From the NCBI GenBank assembly GCA_905202215.1, contig CAJKRG010000020.1:1-45925 (forward strand): 45,925 nucleotides of DNA. The letters run 5' to 3'. Every line of letters starts with the position of its first letter. Within the stretch, counting starts at the first letter, position 1. The position numbers were made by a program, and so were the translations under genes. This DNA is from an uncultured Porphyromonadaceae bacterium. Its GTDB lineage: Bacteria; Bacteroidota; Bacteroidia; Bacteroidales; Muribaculaceae. Below the pieces are notes generated by a model. The model saw only the letters and a program-made list of their open reading frames with translations, had not been told where the DNA came from and ran no database searches. Shown here piece after piece: positions 1 through 9,199 of the stretch.

Positions 1-65
1 TCTGTTGGCCGCTTAGATCGGACTGGACGACCTTTAATTTTACCGAATCATTGTCATTTATGAAT

Positions 66-663
66 CTATCTGATAATCGGTTTGTATTTCTCCCTGAATT
101 CTTCAGGATTTAATTTAGAAGTGTTTTCATCATATCGCACATAATTACCTAAGCCCTCGTACGCTTGTGTCGTATAGACTTTAAAAACAATATTTTGTTT
201 CATAGTTTCTTTAACACCAAACGCAAATTTTTTTTCCTCGTCCGATGGCCAAAGTAAGCCAGAAGGATGTGAATGGATATGTTCCCGGATTATTGTTCCA
301 TCTTTTTTAAGCTGATTATCAATTAGAATACCTGCGGCCTGCTCATTATCATTTTTACGGGAGGTGCCGATATAATTCAGTTCGCTTATCTCATCTGTCG
401 TGCATTTCAGTTGAGAATACTCGACCTTTTACAGCTAAACTGCAATGGTCTCCATCGTGTTGAAGATAATCCATCCGCAGTGCCAGCGGACGAACCTGCT
501 CAAGGCTGTCCGCCGGTACGTTTTTTTCCGCATCGGCCGTTTCCCTCCGGCAGGCTCCCAACAGCACTGCAAAGAGTAAGATTATCACAGCTCTAATATT
601 CCGGCCTATCAGGCAAGCCATGTTCTCTCCGTATATGATTTTCAGTCGCTTCATAAGCCTCAT
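66..663 (-). pseudogene. Frameshifted lipoprotein with JAB/JAMM-like C-terminal domain
   Basis: Reading from 663, the first frame gives a lipoprotein signal (hydrophobic stretch ending in the lipobox LLGAC) and stops at 391. A second frame, open from 425 down to a TAG at 66-68, has no start codon of its own. Removing one base from the CCTTTT run at 425-430 joins the two into one protein of about 198 residues. The second half contains VEYS, NYIGTS, EHIHSHPSG and FKVY, which match in order VEYS, NYITTS, RSHSHNHPG and FKIY at the tip of the RHS protein encoded at 1616-7576. HSHP followed six residues later by Ser and an acidic residue resembles the JAMM metal site. The gene may be a decayed relative or orphan form of the RHS tip, or the extra base may be a sequencing error. 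A good promoter lies at 778-809. Homology is clear by eye; function is inferred. Confidence 0.6.
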
Positions 664-777
664 TATGTTTTAGACCAACAGCCCGTCAGCGCAATGACGC
701 CACGCATCGCCACCGATTTTAGATATAAAGACAGACAAACGTCGGTTCATGGCTGCAAACGGATTAAGGTGATGATG

Positions 778-809
778 CAAATATAGATAGTAATATTGTG
801 TTTCCCAAA
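778..809 (-). promoter_or_regulatory. Bacteroidetes-type promoter upstream of the broken lipoprotein gene
   Basis: On the minus strand TTTG (809-806) is followed after exactly 20 bases by TATATTTG (785-778), matching TTTG-N20-TAnnTTTG. Transcription would begin near 771, leaving about 105 bases of leader before the start at 663. The box lies just past the stop of the candidate immunity gene (888), so the two units are probably transcribed separately. Confidence 0.6.
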
Positions 810-887
810 TGTTTTCGGGCCGAATTTCGGATATGGTCTACCACGACAGTTCGGCAATTCACACCCATTGTTTTCTGCCATTCTCAG

Positions 888-1598
888 CTATTGCTCCTTA
901 TATGGCTCATTTATTTTCATACTGTCCGGCAACCAGAGAAGAGATGGAATACCGGCCTCTCTGAACAGAGAAAATTTCCGTTTATTTTTATATACTTTTT
1001 TAATAGGACGGAACCCCGGATCATAAGTCTCTCTCCTGAGCTTTTTCAGCCAGCTTATACCCCAGTCGAGAAAACTTATAAAAACCAAGTTGTTGTTTCT
1101 CAGTACAAAATCCCATTCAGCACAAGCATCATTTATTGCGTAAAAATCTTTTAACGCTTTAAAGCAAACCTTTCTCGACTTGTTTCTTTTTACTAAAGAA
1201 CACGATTTTTTACTTATAATAATTACGCGAATGCCATCTATCACAGCGACTGAGTATTCATACCCGTTTCTCAAAATATAATCTGTTTCTTTTAGCTCCT
1301 GTCTGATATGTAAATATAGTATCACTTGGAATTCAGTCTCCATGTTTTCATTTTCGGAGATTTTGAGATAGATCCTGTCATAGTCTTTATCCCCATTATT
1401 GTTCCGGTAAATCGGGAAAATACACTCTCTGAGAAAACCGATTATTTGCGGACATTCCAACTCCACGAGCGGAAGACAGCTTTCGGTCTCCGGCCAACTC
1501 TCACGGATATCAAGGACAAAATCATCGGCTCGTGCCGGCAAAACACAAATCAGCAGCAATACAATCTTGCTTGCGATTATCGCAATTCTATTAATCAT
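888..1598 (-). CDS. Exported protein of unknown family, candidate immunity protein for the RHS JAB tip
   Basis: The gene starts 17 bases after the stop of the RHS gene on the same strand. I chose the Met at 1598 rather than 1628 because it begins a clean signal peptide (MINRIAII then a hydrophobic core ending near ARADD). The mature protein has about 210 residues, is rich in Lys, Ile and Asn, has four or more Cys, and carries no motif I recognise. It is visibly more AT-rich than the RHS core. An immediate downstream position, small size, low GC and no known family are what immunity genes of polymorphic toxins usually look like. Here the signal peptide would put it in the periplasm or outside. 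Immunity function is inference; it could also be a second effector or an unrelated passenger gene. Confidence 0.5.
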   Translation of the reverse strand: MINRIAIIASKIVLLLICVLPARADDFVLDIRESWPETESCLPLVELECPQIIGFLRECIFPIYRNNNGDKDYDRIYLKISENENMETEFQVILYLHIRQELKETDYILRNGYEYSVAVIDGIRVIIISKKSCSLVKRNKSRKVCFKALKDFYAINDACAEWDFVLRNNNLVFISFLDWGISWLKKLRRETYDPGFRPIKKVYKNKRKFSLFREAGIPSLLWLPDSMKINEPYKEQ

Positions 1599-1615
1599 AT
1601 AGTCTGTAGTAATAA

Positions 1616-4600
1616 TTAGTAATGACAATAAGTCCCTCCTTTATAATAAATTTTAAATTCAGTAAATGGATTATTGGAATATTTATCTGCGAAATCCTTA
1701 TCCGCAGACCCTGCCGGATTTCGCCCAGGATGATTATGACTATGCGATCTGACTGTTACATTTGCATTCACCAACGCGTCCATGACATTAGTTCCGGCCG
1801 TATCGTCGTTCACACTATGGGAAGTCGTGATATAATTATTGGCATTCTGTCCTTCTTCTCCTGTTTGTATATGAGAGTACTCGACATCAGTATTATCGGC
1901 AAGGAACTCAAATGCCGAGGTACTGTTATCATCACCTTTCACAGTCATATAGACATAATCGGTCCTTCGATCCGAAGGATCCGTTAAATCTATGGTACCT
2001 GCTGGCATCTGGGAAGATTCTATGTTAGGAGAATCCTCCTTTATAATGCGGATCATGTCGTAATCATCGGTTTTTATTCGTTCTATAACATTGCCCATAC
2101 GGTCCATCTCGAATATATCCTTGCCGGTGGGATCAACGTATTTTATCGGGTTCGCATTGCAGAAGACCCAAGGGGAGAGCCAGGGGTAGTTGCCGGCGTG
2201 GACGTCGGGGGCCTGCCAGAGGCCGGTGGAGGTGGTGAGGAAGCGGGCGTGGAAGTCGCTGTCGCCAAGCGAGGCGAAGCGGCGCCGCTCCTTGCCCCCG
2301 AACAGATAAGGCTGTCCGGCGGGTTCGCGCCACGGTTCGCCGTAGGGATAGTAACCCGTGTGCTGCTCCACACGGCCCTTGCCGTCCACTACCATTTCTA
2401 TCGACCCGATGGCATCGGCAAGCATCCAGTGCACCCCCGCATTGTCGAAATAGCCGCCCGGGAAGTCGACGCGCATAAGGGTGTCGACTCCGTTGTTGCC
2501 GCTGGCGAAAGTAAAATTATCGATGTATGTGCGCTTACCCGACAGAACTGTGGCACCACTCGACTTCAGAATTTCCCTGACCGATATCAGCTTTCCGCCC
2601 GACGAATGTACACGTTGCTCTATCTTGTTGGGCGACAGCGGACGCGTCGTGCCGATCTCTATCTCCCGGGCCTGACCGAGGCGGTTATACAGGGAGCGTT
2701 TCAGCTGACGCCCCGTATCTGTGGTCAGAAGACCCGCTGCGTTGTAGCCCAGCGTCGTGCCGTGGGCGCCGGGCTGTCCGAAGAACTCCGTCGCCTCGGT
2801 CTCGCGGGTGATCGACGACGGAAGGGCGCCGACGTAGCTGTAGGAAAGGCCGTCGAGGAGTCCGAAACTCTCCTCACCGCCGTCGATACCCAGGACGCCG
2901 TAGCGCCGCAGCGTCAGCGGTCGCCCGATCGCATCGTAGGTATACGAGGTTGAGAAATCCTCGCCGACACTGTCGGTCGACGCCGCTGTATAGTCCGCGC
3001 CTATGAGCCGGTCGTGGACGTCGTAGCGGTAGTCATACCGGCTGCCGAAGGTCGTGGTGCGACCCGACATCTCGCCCGTGTAACGGGGAAACGCCCCGTC
3101 GGCATAATGCATCCTTTCGGTATAGTTCACCGACAGTATCTCCAGTGGTGGCCTTATTATAAGCGGAAGAGTATCTCTTCTGACAATATCGCTGTAATAC
3201 CTCTGACCGAGCTGGAGATCTCCCGGATTGACTATCTGCCGGAATGGAAGAAGGGTCTCCGTCCGCACGGGCCATCCGTGGATATCGTACTCGTATCTGC
3301 GGGCAAGATTGATGCCGAAATCGGTACGCGAGAGTCTGCCTTCATTATTATGTGTGTGCTTCACCCGAACGGAGTCGTTTTCAAAACGATAGGTGATCCG
3401 GTATGGCCTCTCGCCCTGGTCGTATTCGGTATGTGTGGCGAATGTAAGGGTCGTATCCGGACGAAATACAGTGATTCTTTCGTCCTCGACCGCGCCGGTA
3501 TAGTCATGACGAATACTGCGGATAACATCCCCTTCGGGTGCATGCGAACGGCTCTGGATCATACGCCCCAGTCCGTCGTAATAGTAAGCCTCATAGCGGA
3601 ACTCGCCGTCATCGCCAAGATCGACGCTACCCGTCGGCAACCCCCAGACATCGGCGGAACGCGTTGCGGCAAAACCGGCTACCGCCTTGAAGCCGAGATC
3701 GAGGCCCGACAGACGCAGATAGCCGTAATCGTCGTAATAACTTGCCGCGACGGGCTGGAATTCGTCGGGGAAACCGTCGGCGTGACGGAAGCACAGGGTG
3801 GCGGTATTGATCGGACTAAAAGAAACGATATGACTCCCGGCTACGAATGACTCCAGAGAGGCGTCGGTAAACGGAGCTATCCCTTCAAGCACCTTGCGTC
3901 CTGTCGAGTCGTAGAAAAATACCCGCCACTCACCGTCGGCCATCGCCGGAAGATGTTCTGCCACGAGCCTGCCCGCGGCAGAATAGCGCCGCAGAGTCGG
4001 CACCGATCCCGGAATGCGATCATAGATGCACCGTCCGGCGCCGTCGTAGCGGTATTCGAATGAGTAATCCTCGAGGTCTGTGTCATCACTGTCATAGCTC
4101 TTGACTTCAAGTATGGGCTGGAGCACCCTGCGCAGACGGCCGAAACTGTCGTATATGTAATATGTGGAAAGCCAGTCGTCGCCGGCACCCTCGCGCCGCA
4201 TCAATTTCCGACCTTCGAAGTCCGACGCCTCATAGACGGCATGCCCGTCTTCGTCGATGCTCTCAGTCACCGTCAGCACTCCGGCAGGCCACAGGCCCTT
4301 ATAGTCCACTCCTCCGTCAGATGTCAGCTCGAACCGCGGACACGACCACGGCATGACGGCCGTGTTTACAGCGCGCGTGGCCGTAGCCGCCCTCGCTCCC
4401 GATTTCCACTCTTCTCCGGGCCTGGTCTCGGCCGTTTTCACGCCTCGCGGAGAAGGCTCATATGCCATATCCGTCCAGGCGGCGGCATCTGCCGGTTTCG
4501 ACGAGGACGGCACCGAAGTACGGCTCAGACGGCCCATTGTATCGTATTCGGAGAAGACCGACAAGGCCGAACACGACTGCCTTCCGGAAAGTGTTATGAT

Positions 4601-7576
4601 CTCGCGGGTACCCCCGCCGGAAAAATCCTTTGATTCGACCTGACGTCCGCGGTAATCGTAATAAACAGCCGTAGTATGCTTGTCGCTGCCGCTGCTGTCG
4701 AGCCAGCGATAGGAGGTCACACTATTGTCGCCATCGTGATTTATACGGTAGGCATATGTCGAGACCGTACCCAGGCCGTCGACCGAAGTCTTTATCAGAC
4801 GTCCGACAGCATCATATTCGTAGCGCTCAACCACACCTGTAGGCTGCGTGAGCGATATCACACCGACCCCGGGCGCATACATGGCTTTTGTATAGAGCCT
4901 TCCTGCAGAAGACCCGAAATTGTAGAGTTCGGCATTTCCGCCGGTTGCAAGATAGCCGTGGATACTCTTAGCCGTTTCGAAATCGATACCGTCGATACGA
5001 AATACCGGCAGATTTCCCTTGTATCCCCATATGTAGGCCGACGACACCCCGTCGGCATCGGTAAACCCGGCAAGCCGGTGACCGTGGTATTCATAAACCG
5101 GAGATACAATCGTATCTGCCGCCCCCTCATACCAGGTCTTTATACGGCGCGGACGATACAATGCACCTCCAAGCGGCATATATTCGGCCTCTGAACGAAG
5201 TATAGCACCCCCGCGGGTACTTGAAGCCCGGAGAGGAACATTGACTATATGGGACCGGGCCATACCTTCGGCGACCGGTCCTTCAGCATCGGGAGCGAAC
5301 ACATAAGACAGCGAACGCACGTCATCGCCACAACTCACGACCATCCCGGCCACTATCGAAGATCTCGGAGAATAGGAGATCTGCTTCCTGACAACAATGC
5401 TGTCGCCATTATGATATGTCACCGTCTCCGTAGCAATCAGACGCTCTGTCTGGCGCTCGACACCATAACCTATCGCGGAATATGGAAACTGATTGTCTCC
5501 GTGATAATCCATAAGGATATCGGGAGTCGTGCCGTATGGTCCGGCTCCCCTCATTATATGCCCTTCGTCAAAGTCGGGCTCCACGCCGGAATTGGTACCC
5601 ATCATTATCATTTCCCGGTTGATATGGGTCGAACTTATCGCTCCATAATAGTATGTGCGATAGGTATTGCGTTCACTCTCGACCTTCTCATAATTTCCGG
5701 CTGTACCCTTATATATATTTTTTTCTACAAGTTGCGGCCCCGTACTGAACACCTTTGAAAGATTGCTGATCATTCTGATGCCGAAACGATCGTAGAAAGA
5801 ATTGGGCAGCGATATCATATCCCTGAAATGATACTCCACTTTTCCTTCATCATGGATTTCTGTCACATGGTCATACCAGAGAGGTGTCTCGCCCATGTCA
5901 TAGCGCATGTAATCGGACACCGGTATAACGTTGACAAGCCGCACAGGACAATAATAACGTGCAGACAGTGAACCCCACAGGCCCTTGGGCATTATGGCGC
6001 CCGATACATTGACAAAGGTCGACGCCGACGGCACCGCCCGCACTCTTGCAAGCGGATATTCATAACGGATAACCTGAGGAGAAGTGTCGGCATCTCCGTT
6101 CCGCATTGTCACCGTCTTCACACGCAGACCTCCGCCGTGATCAAGATAGACATCATACTCAGGCGATATGTTTTTATTGTTTTCCATACGCATCTTCTCA
6201 AAATGATGCGTCTCATATTCAAACTCTGCGACAGCACCGGTCGGATAGCGTACGCTTTTCAGGATATCCGCTTTCATCGCTTCCTCATTTATGCTGCGGT
6301 CGGCCTCCCCTATATATAAAGTGTATACTCTTGCGCTCTCGTCCCTGTGGGGCGACTGTTCATGCATGCACAAACGCGGTTCGAGCGTACTGTTCTCAAT
6401 CGCATTATAATATCCCCACCAATCCTGTGCATGAGGATTCCAGACACCGTTTCCAACTGAATAATAATCGAAGACATAGGGCGAATCATTTCCGGTGTCA
6501 ACCTCCGTCAATACCCAATGGGCATATCCGGTCTGTTTATATGTCAGATCTATTTTACGTAGTTCGGTATCATCATTGGATATAATGACAGAACCAAGAA
6601 AAAAGCCGCCCGTCCCCTTATATGTGAACTGCACTTTTCCGCCGGGATAAGAAATGCTCTCCGGAAGCAACATTTTATCATCCGGCAGACTATAGGACAG
6701 AACACCTGAAGCCACAGATGAATTTCGGAAATCATCTGTATTCTCATACCCGTAAAAATCGTATAAATCACGATTATCGATATATGAAGCTCCGCCGAGA
6801 TAGGTCATTCGGGGGCCATAACCGAGATTATTAGACCATTTAAGATCAATCGAACGGCCGCTGGTAAGATTGATTTTATTCAAGGCCCAGCCTGTGCGGA
6901 ATTGAGGCATCGCATCATCTGTTGTCTGGTATTCATACGGTGCTCCGAAAATATAGACAGTTCCGTCCGGACCGGTAACCGTTATCTCGTTAAGTTCATC
7001 GTCGGACTGCACAAGATATTCGTCGTCATCAACCCCAAGAAACTTATATGGCTTGCTCCTGGCGTCAATAACACGCGTAATGGTTTTACCAGGAATAGCA
7101 AAGGTAAAGATGTCATGCTGACTATCATATAGCACGTCGGTATCGAGAGTCAGTGCCCTGCTGTTCGCCATACATTGAAATGCCGTATACCATGGCTCCA
7201 TTCCTCCGAGAAAATCCCCGACCTCCTTGAATTCATATTCTTCGTCCGGACGTCCCATTATAGTACGTGAAGCCCTAAGGGCCGGAGTCAGACTCCAGCC
7301 AAGACCCAAAGGTGCCGACTGATCGAATACTTTTACGCCATTGCTCTGATACTGCAATGTCACAGGTATTGCAAGCCCGTCGACTTCTATCGTATGCAAG
7401 GGTATTGAGAATGCCGCCGCTCCTGTCAGGACGGACGGCCTTGGCATCTCCGCCTCTATCATGGCTGCAGACGAAGGTGACGGTGGTATCAGATCCGAAC
7501 GAACCGGCGACAGCAGTTCCTGCGCGCTGACACTTAAAGAAACTATGAGGCAAAATACAGCAATGACTCTCTTCAT
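1616..7576 (-). CDS. RHS/YD-repeat polymorphic toxin protein with JAB/JAMM-like C-terminal tip
   Basis: The protein has 1986 residues: a Sec signal peptide (ends VSAQE), an N-terminal SpvB-like region typical of Bacteroidetes RHS proteins (residues about 30-130), a long series of YD repeats (for example YEYDAVGRL, YDSFGRL, YTYDAIGRP), and the usual core end, YLFGGKE then NPIKYVDPTGK near residue 1819. The tip (1820-1986) is unrelated to the repeats and contains HSHNHPG at 1945-1951, with Ser six residues after the HNHP box and nearby Asp, as in JAB/JAMM metal sites. Tox-JAB domains are known tips of polymorphic toxins, where they are predicted peptidases or deubiquitinase-like enzymes. The exact JAMM acidic spacing is not perfect, so activity is uncertain. 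The start overlaps the preceding gene by ATGA (7573-7576), implying translational coupling. Likely role: contact-dependent or secreted competition toxin. Confidence 0.85.
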   Translation of the reverse strand: MKRVIAVFCLIVSLSVSAQELLSPVRSDLIPPSPSSAAMIEAEMPRPSVLTGAAAFSIPLHTIEVDGLAIPVTLQYQSNGVKVFDQSAPLGLGWSLTPALRASRTIMGRPDEEYEFKEVGDFLGGMEPWYTAFQCMANSRALTLDTDVLYDSQHDIFTFAIPGKTITRVIDARSKPYKFLGVDDDEYLVQSDDELNEITVTGPDGTVYIFGAPYEYQTTDDAMPQFRTGWALNKINLTSGRSIDLKWSNNLGYGPRMTYLGGASYIDNRDLYDFYGYENTDDFRNSSVASGVLSYSLPDDKMLLPESISYPGGKVQFTYKGTGGFFLGSVIISNDDTELRKIDLTYKQTGYAHWVLTEVDTGNDSPYVFDYYSVGNGVWNPHAQDWWGYYNAIENSTLEPRLCMHEQSPHRDESARVYTLYIGEADRSINEEAMKADILKSVRYPTGAVAEFEYETHHFEKMRMENNKNISPEYDVYLDHGGGLRVKTVTMRNGDADTSPQVIRYEYPLARVRAVPSASTFVNVSGAIMPKGLWGSLSARYYCPVRLVNVIPVSDYMRYDMGETPLWYDHVTEIHDEGKVEYHFRDMISLPNSFYDRFGIRMISNLSKVFSTGPQLVEKNIYKGTAGNYEKVESERNTYRTYYYGAISSTHINREMIMMGTNSGVEPDFDEGHIMRGAGPYGTTPDILMDYHGDNQFPYSAIGYGVERQTERLIATETVTYHNGDSIVVRKQISYSPRSSIVAGMVVSCGDDVRSLSYVFAPDAEGPVAEGMARSHIVNVPLRASSTRGGAILRSEAEYMPLGGALYRPRRIKTWYEGAADTIVSPVYEYHGHRLAGFTDADGVSSAYIWGYKGNLPVFRIDGIDFETAKSIHGYLATGGNAELYNFGSSAGRLYTKAMYAPGVGVISLTQPTGVVERYEYDAVGRLIKTSVDGLGTVSTYAYRINHDGDNSVTSYRWLDSSGSDKHTTAVYYDYRGRQVESKDFSGGGTREIITLSGRQSCSALSVFSEYDTMGRLSRTSVPSSSKPADAAAWTDMAYEPSPRGVKTAETRPGEEWKSGARAATATRAVNTAVMPWSCPRFELTSDGGVDYKGLWPAGVLTVTESIDEDGHAVYEASDFEGRKLMRREGAGDDWLSTYYIYDSFGRLRRVLQPILEVKSYDSDDTDLEDYSFEYRYDGAGRCIYDRIPGSVPTLRRYSAAGRLVAEHLPAMADGEWRVFFYDSTGRKVLEGIAPFTDASLESFVAGSHIVSFSPINTATLCFRHADGFPDEFQPVAASYYDDYGYLRLSGLDLGFKAVAGFAATRSADVWGLPTGSVDLGDDGEFRYEAYYYDGLGRMIQSRSHAPEGDVIRSIRHDYTGAVEDERITVFRPDTTLTFATHTEYDQGERPYRITYRFENDSVRVKHTHNNEGRLSRTDFGINLARRYEYDIHGWPVRTETLLPFRQIVNPGDLQLGQRYYSDIVRRDTLPLIIRPPLEILSVNYTERMHYADGAFPRYTGEMSGRTTTFGSRYDYRYDVHDRLIGADYTAASTDSVGEDFSTSYTYDAIGRPLTLRRYGVLGIDGGEESFGLLDGLSYSYVGALPSSITRETEATEFFGQPGAHGTTLGYNAAGLLTTDTGRQLKRSLYNRLGQAREIEIGTTRPLSPNKIEQRVHSSGGKLISVREILKSSGATVLSGKRTYIDNFTFASGNNGVDTLMRVDFPGGYFDNAGVHWMLADAIGSIEMVVDGKGRVEQHTGYYPYGEPWREPAGQPYLFGGKERRRFASLGDSDFHARFLTTSTGLWQAPDVHAGNYPWLSPWVFCNANPIKYVDPTGKDIFEMDRMGNVIERIKTDDYDMIRIIKEDSPNIESSQMPAGTIDLTDPSDRRTDYVYMTVKGDDNSTSAFEFLADNTDVEYSHIQTGEEGQNANNYITTSHSVNDDTAGTNVMDALVNANVTVRSHSHNHPGRNPAGSADKDFADKYSNNPFTEFKIYYKGGTYCHY

Positions 7577-8523
7577 AATGTCAGCATTCTTTTTTCTGTT
7601 ACAGACTCATCCTTGCAAGAGATCACAAGCATATAAGCACCGCGGGGAAGCATAGAAACCGGAATCCGGACAGTAGAGCATACATCGACTGTCTGATGGC
7701 ATCCATGCCCGTAAGAATGTCCTGAAGAATCAATAAGCCACACTTCAACTTCAAACTCCGTGTCCGACTCAAAATCAATTTTAATCTCTGATTCGTTCTG
7801 ACTTACAACCGCATTCGACAATATGCTTGCCATATCGCTGCCATTATCCGCCTTATCGGCATCTGATACGGCGGCATATTCAGATACATATAAAGCCGCA
7901 TCATCGAAATCATCGCCGGATATTGAGAACTGGACGGCAACCGGCAGACTGTCTGACTCTGTATACCAACGATAAAACTCAAGTACATAATCATTAAGAG
8001 GCGTTTCGCTTTCTGCAAGCGATTCGCGCACAACATGCTTTTCCCTTACTAAAAAGACATTTGACAGGGTATCGGCCACACTGCGCACAAAACGTCCTCG
8101 GCCTATAACCTCACTTTCAAATTCGGTAATAGTTTTCAGCCTGACATCATCTCTCAAACCCCGCTGAACAAAAGAAGAATGTCTTTTAGAACATTCAAAC
8201 GGCCGTTTCAACGCAATCGTCAGAGAATCATTTATCAGCCCCTCTCCACGTCCACAGGTATATCCCCGATAGAACAATGAATCACCACGGAGGAGATATA
8301 GGAAATCAAAATTATCTAAATGTTCCGAATATATTCCCGATATCCCTATATTTCCATAAGCTTTACTGCGATTATTCAGCACACCAAGACGTGTAGCATC
8401 CCAAAGATCTGTTTCAGCAATACCACTGTCAAAGGCATCATAGACAATATCGAAAGTACGCCATCCCTGAGCAAGACAGGAAACTGCAATAAGAAGGGAA
8501 AAAATACAACAGTGAAGTCTCAT
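7573..8523 (-). CDS. Exported partner protein encoded upstream of the RHS gene, with T9SS-like C-terminus
   Basis: The start at 8523 (MRLHCCIF) opens a signal peptide ending near CLAQG. It lies about 20 bases after the best promoter, so upstream in-frame Met codons as far as 8604 are rejected. The mature part (about 295 residues) is acidic and has no enzyme motif I recognise. The last 70 residues read like a compact beta-sandwich and contain VRIPVSMLPRGAYMLVI and a terminal TEKRMLTL. That resembles type A C-terminal sorting domains of the type IX secretion system, where LP.G.Y....  is common. The stop overlaps the RHS start (ATGA), so the two are made together. It may be a delivery, anchoring or chaperone partner of the RHS protein. 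This is inferred only from position and the tail. Confidence 0.55.
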   Translation of the reverse strand: MRLHCCIFSLLIAVSCLAQGWRTFDIVYDAFDSGIAETDLWDATRLGVLNNRSKAYGNIGISGIYSEHLDNFDFLYLLRGDSLFYRGYTCGRGEGLINDSLTIALKRPFECSKRHSSFVQRGLRDDVRLKTITEFESEVIGRGRFVRSVADTLSNVFLVREKHVVRESLAESETPLNDYVLEFYRWYTESDSLPVAVQFSISGDDFDDAALYVSEYAAVSDADKADNGSDMASILSNAVVSQNESEIKIDFESDTEFEVEVWLIDSSGHSYGHGCHQTVDVCSTVRIPVSMLPRGAYMLVISCKDESVTEKRMLTL

Positions 8524-8550
8524 GGCTGGCTTCAGATTAAGGTTCTGTGG

Positions 8551-8582
8551 CAAATGTAACATATAAGTTCGTATTTGCCAAA
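8551..8582 (-). promoter_or_regulatory. Promoter of the RHS operon
   Basis: TTTG (8582-8579), 20 bases, TACATTTG (8558-8551) on the minus strand. This is a full match to the Bacteroidetes housekeeping promoter and places the start site about 20 bases before the ATG at 8523. A second possible -7 box, TAATTTTG (8609-8602), lies upstream and lacks a good -33 partner. Confidence 0.65.
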
Positions 8583-8612
8583 TATTTTTACTGTCTGAGA
8601 ACAAAATTACAG

Positions 8613-8641
8613 AAAAAAGGCCCGCAATCGCGAGCCTTTTT
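8613..8641. terminator. Intrinsic terminator after ferritin
   Basis: A GC-rich stem (GGC C CGC 8619-8625 with GCG A GCC 8630-8636, loop AATC) has one mismatch and is flanked by A6 on the left and T5 on the right. It can therefore act on either strand. It sits 29 bases past the ferritin stop (8670) and just upstream of the RHS operon promoter. Confidence 0.75.
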
Positions 8642-8669
8642 CATGTAACAGATTATAAATAGGTCTACA

Positions 8670-9188
8670 TCAAGCGTTGGCCAGAGGAGAGGGCACATTG
8701 TATACACGTGTGGCGAGCTCCTGATCGAGCATGTAGAGGGCGAGACCGTTGTCACCGATAAGTTTCAGACGGTCGATGAGACCCTGGGCGGTCTCTTCCT
8801 CTTCAACCTGCTCGGAAACGAACCAGTCGAGTTTACCGCGGGTGGCATAGTCGTGCTCGGCTTCGGCGAGAGCATAGATATTGTTGATGAGGGCGGTCAC
8901 TTTCTCCTCATGGGCAAGAGTAGCCTCGAAAGCCGCAAGAGGGCTTTCCCAAGACTGGGGAACTTCGTCGATTGGCTTGAGGATAACACGGCCGCCGCGG
9001 CTGTTGAGATAGTTCATGAAGATTTCGGCATGAGCCTGCTCTTCCTTGAACTGGATTTTAAACCAGTTGGCGATGCCTGTGCGGCCTTCGGCCTCGAAAT
9101 GCATACCCATTGCGAGATAGAGATATGCCGACCAGAATTCGGCATTGATCTGGGCGTTGATAGCGTCCTGAATTTTAGGGCTGATCAT
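8670..9188 (-). CDS. ftnA: Ferritin (FtnA type)
   Basis: The protein has 172 residues, the usual length of a haem-free bacterial ferritin that oxidises Fe(II) and stores ferric iron in a 24-subunit cytosolic shell. Ferroxidase ligands are in place: E17, E50 and H53 (EEQAH), E94, and Q127 with E130 (EQVEEEE). The first helix (INAEFWSAYLYLAMG) is typical. The gene begins 11 bases after the GT39 stop, so it can be read through from the DUF456 promoter, but a private promoter inside the GT39 gene is possible. A strong hairpin at 8613-8641 ends the unit. Expected regulation is by iron and oxidative stress, although I saw no operator. The family call is very secure. Confidence 0.95.
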   Translation of the reverse strand: MISPKIQDAINAQINAEFWSAYLYLAMGMHFEAEGRTGIANWFKIQFKEEQAHAEIFMNYLNSRGGRVILKPIDEVPQSWESPLAAFEATLAHEEKVTALINNIYALAEAEHDYATRGKLDWFVSEQVEEEETAQGLIDRLKLIGDNGLALYMLDQELATRVYNVPSPLANA

Positions 9189-9199
9189 AACTTATTATA

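Noticed and set aside
1..112. Open frame on the minus strand running off the left edge
   Set aside because: Only about 36 codons after a stop, with no ATG in frame. It could be the start of the next gene or a frameshifted continuation of the broken lipoprotein; too short to call.
820..832. CCGAATTTCGG palindrome as a terminator for the candidate immunity gene
   Set aside because: Short stem with no T-tract on the right strand; not strong enough to call.
2198..2953. 251-codon plus-strand frame inside the RHS gene
   Set aside because: It is antisense to the YD-repeat region, where GC-rich codons give long spurious frames on both strands.
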